Shown here: one piece after another, positions 1 to 10,429 of the stretch
Layout of the letters: every line of letters begins with the position of its first letter
Numbering within the stretch: position 1 is the first letter of the stretch
DNA from: Multifurca ochricompacta
Lineage: Eukaryota; Basidiomycota; Agaricomycetes; Russulales; Russulaceae
Assembly (NCBI GenBank): GCA_022496185.1
Contig: WTXG01000413.1
Location: forward strand, 1 to 24,585
Direction of reading: 5' to 3'
DNA: 24,585 nucleotides
Translations under genes and position numbers: made by a program
The notes under the pieces: generated by a model
The model's database searches: none
Told to the model about the DNA's origin: nothing
What the model saw: the letters and a program-made list of their open reading frames with translations, nothing else

Positions 1-488
1 AACACAGCCAACAATGCCTTAGTGCGTCTTTTTGTGCATGACGCGTGACGCAGCACTCAGCGCATCGACCGGTCACAACACAACATAATGGCATGGCCAG
101 CGGTTCAAGCACATCACATGCCTAGCATCCCTACACCCCTTTCGCGCTGCGCCGCGTCGGGATTGCGAGTGCCAGTACACCACGCCAGAAGAATATAACA
201 CGCTCATTCACCTTTACTATACCTTTCTTAATGCGTTTGTGACGCACCATTCTCTCATTGAAACCCCCATCCCCGAACAAGCCGAGCCACAGAGGCCAAT
301 CATTCCTTACTCACTCTCCTTAAGTTTTCATTCTCCTCTTCATACCCTAACAGCAATAAGTCATAATTTTGAACCTACAAGAAAACCCCGCGATTTATTC
401 GTTCATAATGTCATAAGTGTAGTAGATGAATATGCAAAATGTATCTTAAAAAAACTTTACAAGAGATATTCTCTGTCACACTTCACTG
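1..488. other. Intergenic, no gene seen
   Basis: No reading frame here has a recognisable domain or a convincing splice pattern. A frame of about 95 codons on the plus strand (239-526) has no recognisable motif and AT-rich, biased composition, and is treated as chance. Confidence 0.5.
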
Positions 489-1300
489 TCATTTACATTC
501 AAAAGGTGTGGAGGCAAGCACAATAGCAGTCAGAGTGTTGTTTACAGTTGACATGACCTCAGAGTGCGCCACTCCCTCAACCTCCTCTCTTCTCGCAGCT
601 TGGTGCCCAAGACCTTTCACCGGGATCCGCACAAGGTTGGTTGCATAGTGCAATGCCACAACCGCACCTGCAACTTGAGTGGTTTTGTTCAACGGCATGT
701 TACCAAGGTGACTTTTTTTTTTTCAGTCGCATCAACGTCCTGCTTGTGATTCTTACTCTGACATCACGAATAACTCTCAGAGAAACTGGTGTGTAGCCGT
801 TAGCCATGTAGTGATGGTGCACAAACGGCATGTTGGCCTGGACTTGGTGCTGCTTCGTCAGCACATAGCACCGCTCCACGGCTCGCTTGGCGGGGTTATA
901 AATATAAAGAGCACGCGCGTTGTGGGCACGAGCCCTCGATAAAGACATCATGAAATCATTTAGATTGGACAGACTTTAGATGGGTGGGCTCGGATATCCC
1001 GGGTGCCATGTGTACAGGTTGTGCACTGCCACTGGCAGACCAGAACATGTAGGCCACGTGTCCTGGCGGAGAACATGCACCAGGTGGATGTGTCTGTGCA
1101 TTGTTTACAACCACGAGCCACCCATGAGTTTGGGATATACTAACGTGAAAAGGTGAGTGAGGCATGAAAGTGACATCTTCTGGGGGGGGGGGCGTACAGA
1201 GGCGTAAAGGAAGCTTTTGGGCGCGAAGGTAACATCTTGTAAGTGACCTGTTGGACAGAGGGATGGGGCGCAAAGTACAGAGTTCAGTCTCCACAGTCAT
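489..1300 (-). other. Weak coding signal, unresolved exons
   Basis: Three consecutive minus-strand open stretches (1300-956, 951-700 and 698-489) have fairly protein-like composition. I could not join them with convincing GT-AG introns. The plus strand reads almost as well: a pyrimidine run ending in CAG at about 712-725 looks like a plus-strand splice acceptor. No family is recognised. This may be the remains of a small gene on either strand, or chance. Confidence 0.2.
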
Positions 1301-2147
1301 TCACTTCACTGGCATCTGGCACAGATTGGAGGCGTGCGCACAGCATATATCGTAATAATTATCTCGGAGGCTATCAACGTGGTTATTGTGAGGTATCGCG
1401 TGCGCTATGATGAACCCTTTCAGATGGTTCATTCTAAGTTGCCGTTCTCGACGGGCTAATGGGAGACCCATCCCCACCCCGCGATCGACGGATGGCCAGT
1501 AGGCCATGCAAGGTGTTCACGTACAGCCACTGGCGCGTGTGGGAACATGATCTTCGGTGCAGTGCTGGTTGACGAAGAAATATCCTATGGGAGGGTGATG
1601 TCTCAACTGTTGGCTTACTGTCAGCAACCATGCACTTCGCCCCATTATTTTCTCCTCGCCAAGATGGAGGTAAGCTTCTACCAAAGTGGCCTTCACATTA
1701 GTCTTTCAGAGAGCCCCTCGTCCACTAGATGAATACTGTACCCGCAAAACAATTCAGCTCAGGAAACTATCGCAGCACTATTCATTCGGATTGATGTGAG
1801 AAACGAGGTAGATTGAATTCGGAAAGCCATAAATACGCTCATACATGCAAAAATAATTATGCAGATTTGCCAGTATACCAGGTACCAGGTACCAGGTATT
1901 GGCATAAATAGATATGAGTGAAAGGGGGCGACATGTACACGTCAAGCGCTGTTAACTGAGATCCTGGGAAGTCCTTCGTGAGTAGGACAGATGGGTGAAC
2001 TGGGTTAACCGTCCTCTTCGCGTACAGCGTCGAGGCCAGCTGGCGGGAACCTTCCCGAATCCGTGACTGGGTCAGGCGGGACACCGGCGTGTGTACTTAG
2101 GTTTAGATCAGCAAGCAGTGTCACTGGTAAGAAAAGCATAAAGCATT
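1301..2147. other. Intergenic, no supported gene
   Basis: This lies downstream of the DUF6532 gene stop. A minus-strand frame of about 75 codons (2084-1857) has plausible composition but no motif or splice partner. The only structural feature noticed is the short ACCAGGT tandem repeat at 1877-1897. Confidence 0.5.
1877..1897. repeat. ACCAGGT tandem repeat, three copies
   Basis: Three perfect head-to-tail copies of the 7-base unit ACCAGGT. This is minor local slippage with no assigned function. Confidence 0.85.
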
Positions 2148-3354
2148 CTACCGTGCATCCCTTAGGAGATCGCACTGCAGCTGGTGCAATAAATCTCTAC
2201 CGTTTCTTGGGCTATGTGCTTTAAAATTATAGAGTGATGCCACGTGAGAACTGTACACGATTTGGAGGCGCTCGTCATTCCAGCCGGAATCCTTCCGCAT
2301 GCCGTCAGACCACTCATCGATACAGCACTGTACCTATTAAATAAATTCTCAACGTCAGTACCCACCAAGTCTGAACAAGGCATATCGGGTTTATCATTAC
2401 CACGGTGAGTGCAAGGGCGATGACGGAAATGGGCATTGGGGAGAAGCGCTCATGGAACACAACACCGACATCACCCTCGCTACGAAACCACGTGATGTTG
2501 ATTGCCCGTTGGATGATGGGGTGGCGGTATGGATTGTGACGTTTTCCCGTTCCCATATCCTGAGAATCCTATTGGCACAGGCGCAGCGAAGTTTAGTGTC
2601 TTATGAGTGACAAGACAACTGACTAAGACGAACGGGGTAAACAAAATTCATATCTCTCAGCAACATTTGAGCACGTTTGGCGTTAGAACTTATACTTTCA
2701 TGCGCTCGGCTCGTATTGAAGCCATACATATTTTCCACAAGAGTCACAATTTTCGGTTTCATTTCTGCGTCAAGTCGCGCGTTGAGGCTTGTGACCTAGG
2801 TTAATGATGTACGTAAAGGAATGGGGATTGCCGACTGTGAGTGGAATTGGAACCCTACCTCCGCGCGAGGATCGATCAGGACTGGGTGTGTTCCCGCCAC
2901 CCTTGAGCTTTGTCCGAACGCAGCAATCTTAGCCCTGTCTGAGACGGTCTGAAAAGGTATGAGAAATACTATGTTTAAAGTTATGTGCACGATTGACCTT
3001 TACAAACCGGTGCGCGTCATTGGCAGTCTTGCGGTACTCTCGCGCCTGAAAGTATTTCGAGAGGCCCTTCTTTGATTCTAACCCTACCTTGATCTCCATC
3101 GTCCTTATTGACATTGAGCGTGGTACATGTTACACGACACATACTACCCACAAAGTGATTTTCTCCCTGACGATCTCCAAGTCACCGGGGCTCAGCAAGG
3201 CTTCATTCTCTGTGGCTAAGTTGCGGGCATCGTCTAGCCATCTATTGCCAAGCTCCTGTTGTGCTGATGGTCGCTGACCAGCCAAGAAGTTCAGGAGTTT
3301 CCAGGTTAAGACGCCAGATGCGTCGAGGGGGGGGCTAGAATTAATGCGCGACAT
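2148..3354 (-). CDS. DUF6532-domain protein, six exons
   Basis: Model on the minus strand: exons 3354-3152, 3103-3004, 2948-2859, 2795-2634, 2559-2401 and 2333-2148 (TAG). Introns are 48, 55, 63, 74 and 67 bp. All junctions keep one open frame of 299 codons. Donors are GTGGGT, GTAAAG, GTAGGG, GTTCGT and GTAATG; all acceptors end in AG. The first and fourth donors are the least certain. The start follows a pyrimidine-rich leader. Residues ~50-100 are charged and possibly helical. From ~residue 115 the protein matches my memory of DUF6532: a segment around LVENMYGF, then RHPIIQRAINITWF, FSPMPISVIALALTV and CIDEWSDG, ending in QLQCDLLRDAR. The family is common in Agaricomycetes and of unknown function; no catalytic residues are recognised. 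The gene is divergent from the kinase gene and looks intact. Family confidence is moderate to high; further 5' exons cannot be excluded. Confidence 0.78.
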
Positions 3355-4250
3355 AGATAGGAGTAAGTGAGCTGCTACAATGGCGTGGAGGGAATGGGGG
3401 TAGAGTGTGTATTTGCAGTTGAGCACGAATAAAAGGAGGAGGCCTCGAGGCCTGAGGACCCCGCCCCCCACCCCCATGCGATGTCTCTTTGGGCAAATGT
3501 GACCCATGGAAGAAGTTCGGGCTATGGGTGCCAGATCTGAGAACTCGAGAAGGGAGAATCATGCCACTGAGTGGGAAGATCAACTCCCAAGTCACTCTGA
3601 ACTTCTGAACTCTGAACCACAAAACCGTGTGGAAGCGCCTGTGGGTGGTGGTGGTGGTGGCTTTAGGCGTGTGAGGGGCGTGGGCGATCATCCCAGTTCC
3701 AGAAGAGGGAAGGAGCGAGTTCATTGGGCTCACTTGCACAGCAGAACATGAGGGTGGGTGTTGTATACGTTCGCCACGCCGCGTAAAGACAACGGAGCGC
3801 TAGTCCGCCTTCCCGGCTCTGGCTCTAAACTAAAAAACTAAACAGCTCCCTCCCCCCCCAGGTAACTTAAGGCTTGAGAAGGATCAAGGATCTCAGGGAC
3901 AGGGTTAAATCTTGATTTGATTTGATAGTCATTCGCATCGTATTTTTGCCGAGCGGCATGCGGCTACTAGGCACGCACTCGCGTTTGTTACAACCATGTA
4001 AGTGCGTGGCCAATACCTTATGTGCGGACGCATGCTGCTGGTTGATTGCGTAACAGGAAAAATAACAAATGTCGAGACCATTTCGGCCCGACATGTGCTT
4101 GTTGAGCATAAATTTGGCTAGGTCGTTTGTCTAATGAAAGCTTTATGAACCACTCTACTCCAAGTCCATTGCACCCCCACCCACCACGCTAGCAAACTAT
4201 ATCCCCCAGTATAATCATCGACGCTTTCCACTCTCAAATATATCCACTTA
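3355..4250. promoter_or_regulatory. Shared divergent intergenic region
   Basis: About 0.9 kb separates the starts of the DUF6532 gene (-) and the kinase-like gene (+), so it should hold both promoters. Both ATGs are preceded by pyrimidine-rich leaders, as is common in fungi (read on the minus strand above 3354, and at about 4145-4240 on the plus strand). A (GGT)n run lies at 3644-3660. A plus-strand frame at 3506-3751 spans this run and encodes a glycine stretch with no recognisable domain. No specific factor-binding site is claimed. Confidence 0.5.
3644..3660. repeat. (GGT)n microsatellite
   Basis: About five and a half GGT units in a row, in the divergent intergenic region. Confidence 0.85.
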
Positions 4251-5605
4251 ATGTCTTCAGATACAACCGGTAACGACAATACCTACAGCGAACCTCGTAA
4301 CAGACAACCAGGGACGCTCGTTATGACAGAGCGGTGGTGGGGAGACCGTTACGATGAGATTGAAATCACGGATACAGACTTCGTCCTCGATACCACCCTC
4401 GATGGCAACCCTCTTGGCTCGAGTTGGGCAAAGATTTTTACGCTGTAGAGGACGGTCAACCAACAATCGTATGTGTCGCACTTCCTTTCTGGGGTTTTCA
4501 CTTAATGCAATTTGTGTTTAAAAGTTGAGGGCAGCAATGGACGCCATTCGTATACGAGATGGCCTTCCAGTCATGCTGAAAAAAGTCCTACCTGAAGAGG
4601 GTCCTCACGAGCTAGCCATCAATCAGCTTTTCTCGACTTCAGAGATGGAGAGGCAGCCACATAATCACTGTGCACCGTTGCTGGACGTCATTGAGCTCGA
4701 GCGCTCCGGTTCCCAAAGGTTAATGGTGTTTCCTCTCTTGCGCCCTTTCGACGAACCCCCGATTCAAACCGTTGGGGAATTTGTCGCTTTTTTCACTCAA
4801 TTATGTCAGGTAACACCCCCACCCTACCTTCAATTCATGCATTCTTCTGATGTTTAGTAATGACATCGTATAGGGCCTTCAATTTATGCACCAACGAAAT
4901 GTAGCCCATCGGTACGTGTGCAAGCTCTCAATTGGAGCCTTTTAAAATTTTGACGGGTCTAGCAGCGATTGTACGGCCAACAATATCATGTTTGACGCTT
5001 CAGAAATGTATCCGAACGGATTTCACCCGGTCAAAATTGATCGAAATAGAAATTTCAAGGGTAGGGCGAAGGCCTACACCAGGACAAAACGCCCTCCCCG
5101 TTACTATTTCATCGACTTTGGTTTGTCTCGTCGGTACCCCTCTCGAGACGTGACGGACGACCCTTTACGCGGGGGGGACAGATCGGCGCCGGAGCACCAA
5201 TCGGGAAGGCGTTGCAACCCGTTTCATACGGATATATATTACATCGGAAACTTTGTGCGCCAGGAGTTTGTCAATGTACGCGACCACTTTCCGGAAGTTA
5301 TCTCATTTCCGAGAAATTGAACCTCATCTACCTTACGTTGACAGAAATACCATGGTTTCGAATTCATGGAGAAACTGGTCAACTGGATGACTCATCCTGA
5401 TCCGGAAAAGCGCCCTCGGATCGAGGACGTACTTTGGAGCTTCGCCAGAATTCGAGCGTCTTTGCGTCCGGGAAAGCTGCGCTCCGCCATAATATCGACA
5501 CAGGAGCCCAGGTTGTTCGGGGCCATTCGAAAAGCAAGGCAATCTATCCGTACCCTGCAGTACATCACCTCGCGATACCCCGCAATTCCAGAATCCTACA
5601 CTTGA
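4251..5605 (+). CDS. Protein kinase-like protein, five exons, one frameshift
   Basis: Exons 4251-4468, 4525-4809, 4874-4911, 4966-5275 and 5345-5605 (TGA); introns of 56, 64, 54 and 69 bp with GT-AG ends and matching phases. About 370 residues if one missing base in the T run at 4435-4439 is allowed; as given, exon 1 hits TAG at 4446-4448. Numbering with the gap allowed: a VMLKK stretch (residues 89-93) holds the likely ATP-binding lysine; the HRD catalytic loop is at 180-182 with Asn187; DFG at 231-233; APE at 255-257. All residues expected for phosphotransfer are visible, but no clear glycine-rich loop is seen. The sequence resembles a kinase-like family expanded in Agaricomycetes with unknown substrates; probably cytosolic, as no signal peptide or membrane segment is seen. 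The frameshift is either an assembly error or a recent lesion, since everything after it is conserved. Confidence 0.88.
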
Positions 5606-6785
5606 CTATTCTACGCTTTGTTACTGGAAGTGGCGAAAACTTCAACAATGGAGCAGTTTCCTGGTGGAACGGACCATCTCATCTCATTACACAAGCCCCC
5701 GAAATCGCACAGACTTTTTTACATTTTATTTTATCTATGTAACTTTTTTTTCTCGTAATTTGTAGTGTCAGGATGATGACCAACGCGAATCTTCTTTACC
5801 TATATACTCATGGCACTGGGCAACACAGTGGAATGACGGTAGTATGCAACCTCGCTGTGGGAACATATGGTGAGTGTCACTGGTATCGAATAGGCTCAGG
5901 CGATCGCGACAAAAGTTCATTTCTTCCTTGAACTCTCGAACGGCCAGTCAATGCCCATGAATAATCAAGGTTTAATCGAAGTGTTGCGAACTTATGAAGG
6001 TGGTGTCGATTGAATGGATTTATAAATATAAATACATGGTGGGCTTGTTGCCGGTCCGGTTAACACGCCATCACCCGTGGGAGTATTATGTAATAAAGAA
6101 ATTTGGCAGCCTCTGCCAGAGATAATAGAGCGATTAGCCCGCTGTAGCGGCGCTCAAGTCATGGCCAGCGACCGAAGGTCATCTGGTCAGCAGTTAGTTG
6201 CCTGCGTCCGTGATCGAAGGGGGTGGGAGCTTGGCGAACCAGGCTGGAAGCAGCCCTTCACAAGCTGCATTTACCCTTTCTTGTGACCTATGGCAACAGG
6301 GACCGGCCAGCTCGTTTTCTCGGTTTGTGCCGCGATTTGTAAGCAGCTGGGTGCGAAAGGCAATCAAGGACCTCGAGAACTCTTCTTTTTTACTTTGGAA
6401 TATTTTTCGTCACAGTCAGAAATGAAGACAATGATTATGATCATTGAGGCTGTAGAATAAAGTTGTGCAGATGAAAAGGAGAGCAGGCCGTGTCCAAGGC
6501 CATATTAAGAAAACCGGATTAAAAAAACTAAATGAATAGTACTTAAAGTAGTTGGTAAGATGAACTGAGTGTGTTTGTTAGGAACAGAAAAAAGGAATGG
6601 AACAGCTAGTGATTAAAACACCAAAGAGTAAGTAGGAATAGGAGCAATACACATTAATTGTTTGGCAAGAATGGCCTGGGCCACCATTAGAAGGCCGGGG
6701 AGTCAATGGAATGAATCAAGGACCCTTGTGATTAGAGATCACCAAGGGTTTTCATACCCGGTGAGTAAGCACCATGTGTTTTGCT
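5606..6785. other. Intergenic, no gene seen
   Basis: AT-rich DNA with T runs directly after the kinase gene (about 5715-5760), as expected of a fungal 3' flank. Only short plus-strand frames occur (for example 6077-6286 and 6198-6425), with no recognisable motif. Nothing supportable as a gene was found. Confidence 0.5.
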
Positions 6786-6862
6786 GGGTACGGGTACAGT
6801 ATACAGCTCCCAACCCGTGGAAACCCGTACCCGTGCGGCGGGTTTGGCGGGTACAGGTGCCC
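6786..6862. repeat. GGGTACGGGT inverted repeat, possible transposon relic
   Basis: GGGTACGGGT at 6786-6795 is perfectly inverted as ACCCGTACCC at 6823-6832, and further GGGT/ACCCG-type words continue to about 6862. Such repeated words resemble the subterminal motifs of fungal hAT-type DNA transposons. No transposase, partner end or 8 bp duplication was seen, so this assignment is only a suggestion. Confidence 0.4.
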
Positions 6863-7310
6863 ATTATGCATTGACAAGATCAGTAGAATTTCCAAGATAA
6901 AACAGATCTGCAGCCCCAAAAGGACAAGATATTGTCTGATGTATGCTACAGGGTATCTTTAAATATGTTCTAGTGTTATCTTACAAAATATCAAAGCAGA
7001 TCAACAGTGCAATGTAAAATAAAAGTGTTATCAGTGATCCATTTCTTGAAAATCATGATGCATCTGTTTATTAACGCGTGATCAATTATGCCGGTCTGGC
7101 ACTATCTAAAATACACTCTAGAATACTTACGACTATTCTATAATCTAATCATCAATTTATTTTACTGAAACAAGGCCCGCGTGTATCTACAAGCTGCATG
7201 GGGCAGTGACTATATTGCATCGCATAGACCAGCATATTGTCTGATCTCCTTCCTATTAAGGAAGGTTGACTTAAACGCGCAGAAATGTGCATCCAGGGAC
7301 TAGGACAGCC
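6863..7310. other. AT-rich intergenic DNA
   Basis: No gene recognised. A minus-strand frame of about 112 codons (7490-7152) overlaps repeat copy A and reads as chance open sequence. Confidence 0.5.
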
Positions 7311-7512
7311 GCGCTTGTATGAAATGAAACCAGAATAATAAATAATAATGTAAATAAAGAATAAATTTAATCTTCTGAATGTAAAACAACAATTTTTGAG
7401 GGATCTTGAGTAGCCATAAATGAACACGTTGTATCCAAGTGTGTATCTCCTAGACTGGGATGGCCCGGGCCGATTGTCTGAAATGTGCAATGCAAGTAAA
7501 GAACTTGCACGC
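7311..7512. repeat. Dispersed direct repeat, copy A
   Basis: About 200 bp that reappears in the same orientation at 7687-7880. Shared blocks include the AACCAGAATAATAAA region, the GAGGGATCTT region and GCAAGTAAAGAACTTGCACGC at the right edge. The two copies differ by many substitutions and small indels. Copy A continues smoothly into GTTTCATTTT, whereas copy B stops at a retrotransposon LTR. The origin is unknown; it could be part of an older element or a local duplication. Confidence 0.75.
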
Positions 7513-7686
7513 GTTTCATTTTATGGGTAACCTGGGTATCAAAACAAATATAGAGGGGTTCCCCCTATCATTAACTATGCACCCATCAATTTATTTTGCA
7601 TTCTGTGTGGTTATCTGACAGGTTTTTCATCAATGTTCTATTACATCCTATCTAATCATCTCTGTATATTGGGGTGGATTTTAGTT
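7513..7686. other. Spacer between repeat copies
   Basis: AT-rich DNA between the two direct-repeat copies; no feature recognised. Confidence 0.5.
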
Positions 7687-7880
7687 GCACTTGTATAAAG
7701 TTGAAACCAGAATAATAAAATAATAATGGAATATTGAATTATCTTAATCTTCCAAACATAAAACAAGAGTTATTGAGGGATCTTAAGCAGCCACAAATGA
7801 GCACATTGTGTATCTTCTTGGTCTGGGAAGGCCCAGGCCAGATATCTGAAATGCGTGATGCAAGTAAAGAACTTGCACGC
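7687..7880. repeat. Dispersed direct repeat, copy B
   Basis: Diverged partner of 7311-7512. It ends at GCAAGTAAAGAACTTGCACGC, immediately against the first base of the Ty3 LTR at 7881. Copy A shows what should follow (GTTTCATTTT), and this is not found on the far side of the element. Confidence 0.75.
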
Positions 7881-8460
7881 TGTTACGAACAGGGCCCAGC
7901 AGCCCTATTTTCTTCACTCTCCCCAACCGGGATCCTACTCGTCCACCAACCCTTCATTTCCTTATTACGTCCCCTCCTGGGACCCCTCACATGCATTGCT
8001 TCCATCCCCGTGACCATTGTTTGAACCTGTGTACCTACTGTTTGTTCATGCTTGTTCTGTCTTATCTCCTTATCTTTACGACCGGACATTTACTTAATTC
8101 CCTATCAGAAGCCAGGCTTTACGCCATCCGCTTTCGTATCTTTGGGCCCACATGACTCCGACATCCTTATCTATAGACGCCCATCTGTTTACGTATATAA
8201 GTCCGTCTTAGCTACACTGTAGACCTCAGACTCGACTTATTGAATACATCGGTGTTTGTCTTTTGGACTCTCCCTTGGATCCTCTGACTCGTCTGTCTCA
8301 GTGCTTTCGGCACTTTCCGCTTAACATCGTCTTAGGGACAGCTCCTTCGACTTTGACTCTTCCTCTTGAAACTCCAAGAGGCCTTATTGGTCTCTTATCT
8401 GAAACCCTTGAACCACGCTGTCGCACAAGTCATGCAGAACGTCTCACACCGGACGTAACA
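7881..8460 (+). repeat. 5' LTR of element 1
   Basis: The 580 bp LTR starts TGTTACG and ends CGTAACA, a perfect 7 bp terminal inverted repeat, and matches 14691-15267. A TATATAA box lies at 8194-8200, likely the U3 promoter that would drive element transcription. Confidence 0.95.
8194..8200 (+). promoter_or_regulatory. LTR TATA box
   Basis: TATATAA in the 5' LTR. The same heptamer is at 15000-15006 in the 3' LTR and, on the minus strand, at 19566-19572 in the LTR of element 2, so it is conserved across the two families. Confidence 0.6.
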
Positions 8461-8479
8461 TCAAGTCGAGTCTCTCACA

Positions 8480-9930
8480 GTGGCTTCCAGCCGCAGTCAG
8501 ACCCTCTTCCGAGAAGAGCTCATCGAGCGCAGAGACGAGAATAATCTTTCACAGCAAGTACTTGGCTCTGCCGCCTGGAAAGACTTTGAATCCGAGTTTG
8601 GATACTACGTCTATCACGATGGAAGATACCAACTGGTAGAATACGACGACGAGAAAAGAGTTTGGTACTGTATCCGATATTCGGATAGCCGACACTCTTG
8701 GGTCACTACAGGACCTGCCCCACCCGAATTTGGACTAGGCCCGTGGAGAGAAAACCCTCCGGCCATTGTCACGGACTCTGAACCAGAAGAGTACGTAGAA
8801 GAACCCAGTGAAGAAGAAGCACCAGCATTAGCAACGTCTACGCCTCTGGTTGCACCGGAAGTTGTCAGGATCAGAGCCCCTGCATTGACAACCCCACAGA
8901 TATCGATACAGTCTGCACATACCATTGTCCCATCCCACCAAACCATGTCCACCATCGCCGCCCAACTCCCAGATCCCGCCCCGCCAGTCCCTGCGGTGGC
9001 ACCGCCAAACATTCCTCCCCCGTCAGGGCAACTGTCAGGAGTGCTACCCCAGACATTCACAGGGGATCGCTCGCAAAGCAAGAAGTTCATGCTGGAGTTC
9101 ACAACCTTCAAGAACTTCAACCATGATGTCCCACAGATTGTCAACCCTTCCAGGTGCCAATCTGTTCTCTCCCTCATCCGAGGAGATGCAGTAGACGACT
9201 GGACTATGGAGCAGTTGGAGTGGCTCAACGAACAAGTTGAAAGTGGGCGTCGTACCACGAGCGAAGGCCTTTGGGAGACCATCGCAGAAAGGTTCAAAGA
9301 CGCCTTTACAGACGGACAGCCAAGCAGAAGGCAGCCCGAGAGTTGAAAGCCCTTAAAATGGAAAAAGGCGAATTGGATGCATAGTCGCCAAGTTTAGGAG
9401 TCTGGCCAATAGAGCGGCTACGACACAGATGAGAGGCCACACTGGATCTCTTCTCACAAGGACTACCCAACCCACTAGTCAAGAAATTATACAGTTCCAT
9501 CATCCCCAGATTGGGACACTTGGGTTGATGCTGCCCGACGACAGCAGCAGGATTATCTGGACTTCCAGACACGATTTGGAGTCGACACTAAAAGGGAAAG
9601 ACCCGAGACCAGTGGAAAACTGCCTTCGGAGTCAACCTGTCCAGCATACCCAGCGGGATCCAAACGCTATGGATACCTCTGCGGATCGAGCCCGAGCTAG
9701 GGCAGCACTCACAGAAGATGAGCGCAGGCGTTAATGAAGGAAGGGCGATGCTTTCGCTGCAGAGCATTGGGACATATGTCTCGGGATTGTCCGAAAAGGG
9801 GGCACGCGTCGCCACGGCAACCACTACATCAGAAAGCCCGCGCAGAATAACCCGCCCACGTAGACAAAAGATCAAAAGAGGAGAAGGCCCAGGAATATGG
9901 GCTAATATGATGAAGAGAGTGAGGAAGTAG
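8480..9930 (+). pseudogene. gag: Gag of element 1 (frameshifted)
   Basis: Structural polyprotein region that would form the particle and bind RNA. The first 288 codons are open from 8480. They hold an acidic, proline-rich stretch (about residues 95-190) and the start of a retrotransposon gag core (from FTGDRSQSKKFML at about residue 193 onward). The frame changes near 9315 and 9383 and again before the nucleocapsid. A CCHC zinc knuckle of C-x2-C-x4-H-x4-C form lies at 9749-9790. The putative start at 8480 is GTG, not ATG, consistent with a lost ATG. Family assignment is firm; the product is clearly broken. Confidence 0.9.
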
Positions 9931-9968
9931 CGCTATCTTGGTAGAAAAGGCTTTTCGAAAAAGGATTT

Positions 9969-10418
9969 TTGTTAGGCTCAAACCCATCGGCCTGGGCAAG
10001 AGCACTCCATGTCACCTCTGTGTATGCTAGTCGATTCAAATCATTAAAAATACCAGTTCATTTTGAAACTACACAGAGGACGGCCGACCGAGATATCTTA
10101 GTGGACTCTGGAGCCACAGACAATTTCATTCACCCGCGTCTGATTAAAACAATGGGTCTGGGAAGGCTGGCACTTCCCCAGGAAAAGAACATTTGGAATA
10201 TTGACGGAACAGCCAATCGTGCTGGAAAAATTACCCACTACACGGACTTGAATGTCCAGGTCGGAGAAACAACAAAGGTTATTCGCTTCTTGATTACGGA
10301 TCTAGGAGACGAAGACCTTATCTTGGGATATCCATGGCTTGCAGCCTTTGAACCAAAGATTAACTGGGCTGATGCAACCATGGACAAGATTCATACCCAA
10401 CCATCATCACGTCGCTAG
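9969..10418 (+). pseudogene. Aspartic protease of element 1
   Basis: Retroviral-type aspartic protease that would cut the polyprotein as a homodimer. A 149-codon open segment contains the catalytic motif ILVDSGATDNF, with the active aspartate at 10104-10106, and a later ILGYPWL stretch typical of the second half of the fold. This segment appears intact, but it sits in a polyprotein broken on both sides. It continues the frame of pol rather than having its own start. Confidence 0.88.
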
Positions 10419-10429
10419 GTTACGATTAT

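Noticed and set aside
3341..3739. Minus-strand frame of 132 codons upstream of the DUF6532 gene
   Set aside because: Low-complexity, His/Pro/Thr-rich, and includes the antisense of the GGT repeat; it was considered as an upstream exon but no convincing splice joins it.
3506..3751. Plus-strand frame of 81 codons with a glycine run
   Set aside because: The glycine run is only the GGT microsatellite; no domain, splice partner or homologue is recognised.
6077..6425. Two overlapping plus-strand frames of 69 and 75 codons
   Set aside because: No motif, no splice pattern and no similarity to anything recognised; treated as chance.
8263..8544. Plus-strand frame of 93 codons across the LTR edge
   Set aside because: Mostly LTR sequence, with no motif; chance open frame.
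8614..9297. Minus-strand open frame of 227 codons
   Set aside because: Lies wholly within the plus-strand gag coding region; its Gly/Ser-rich composition is the mirror of the Pro/Thr-rich gag linker.
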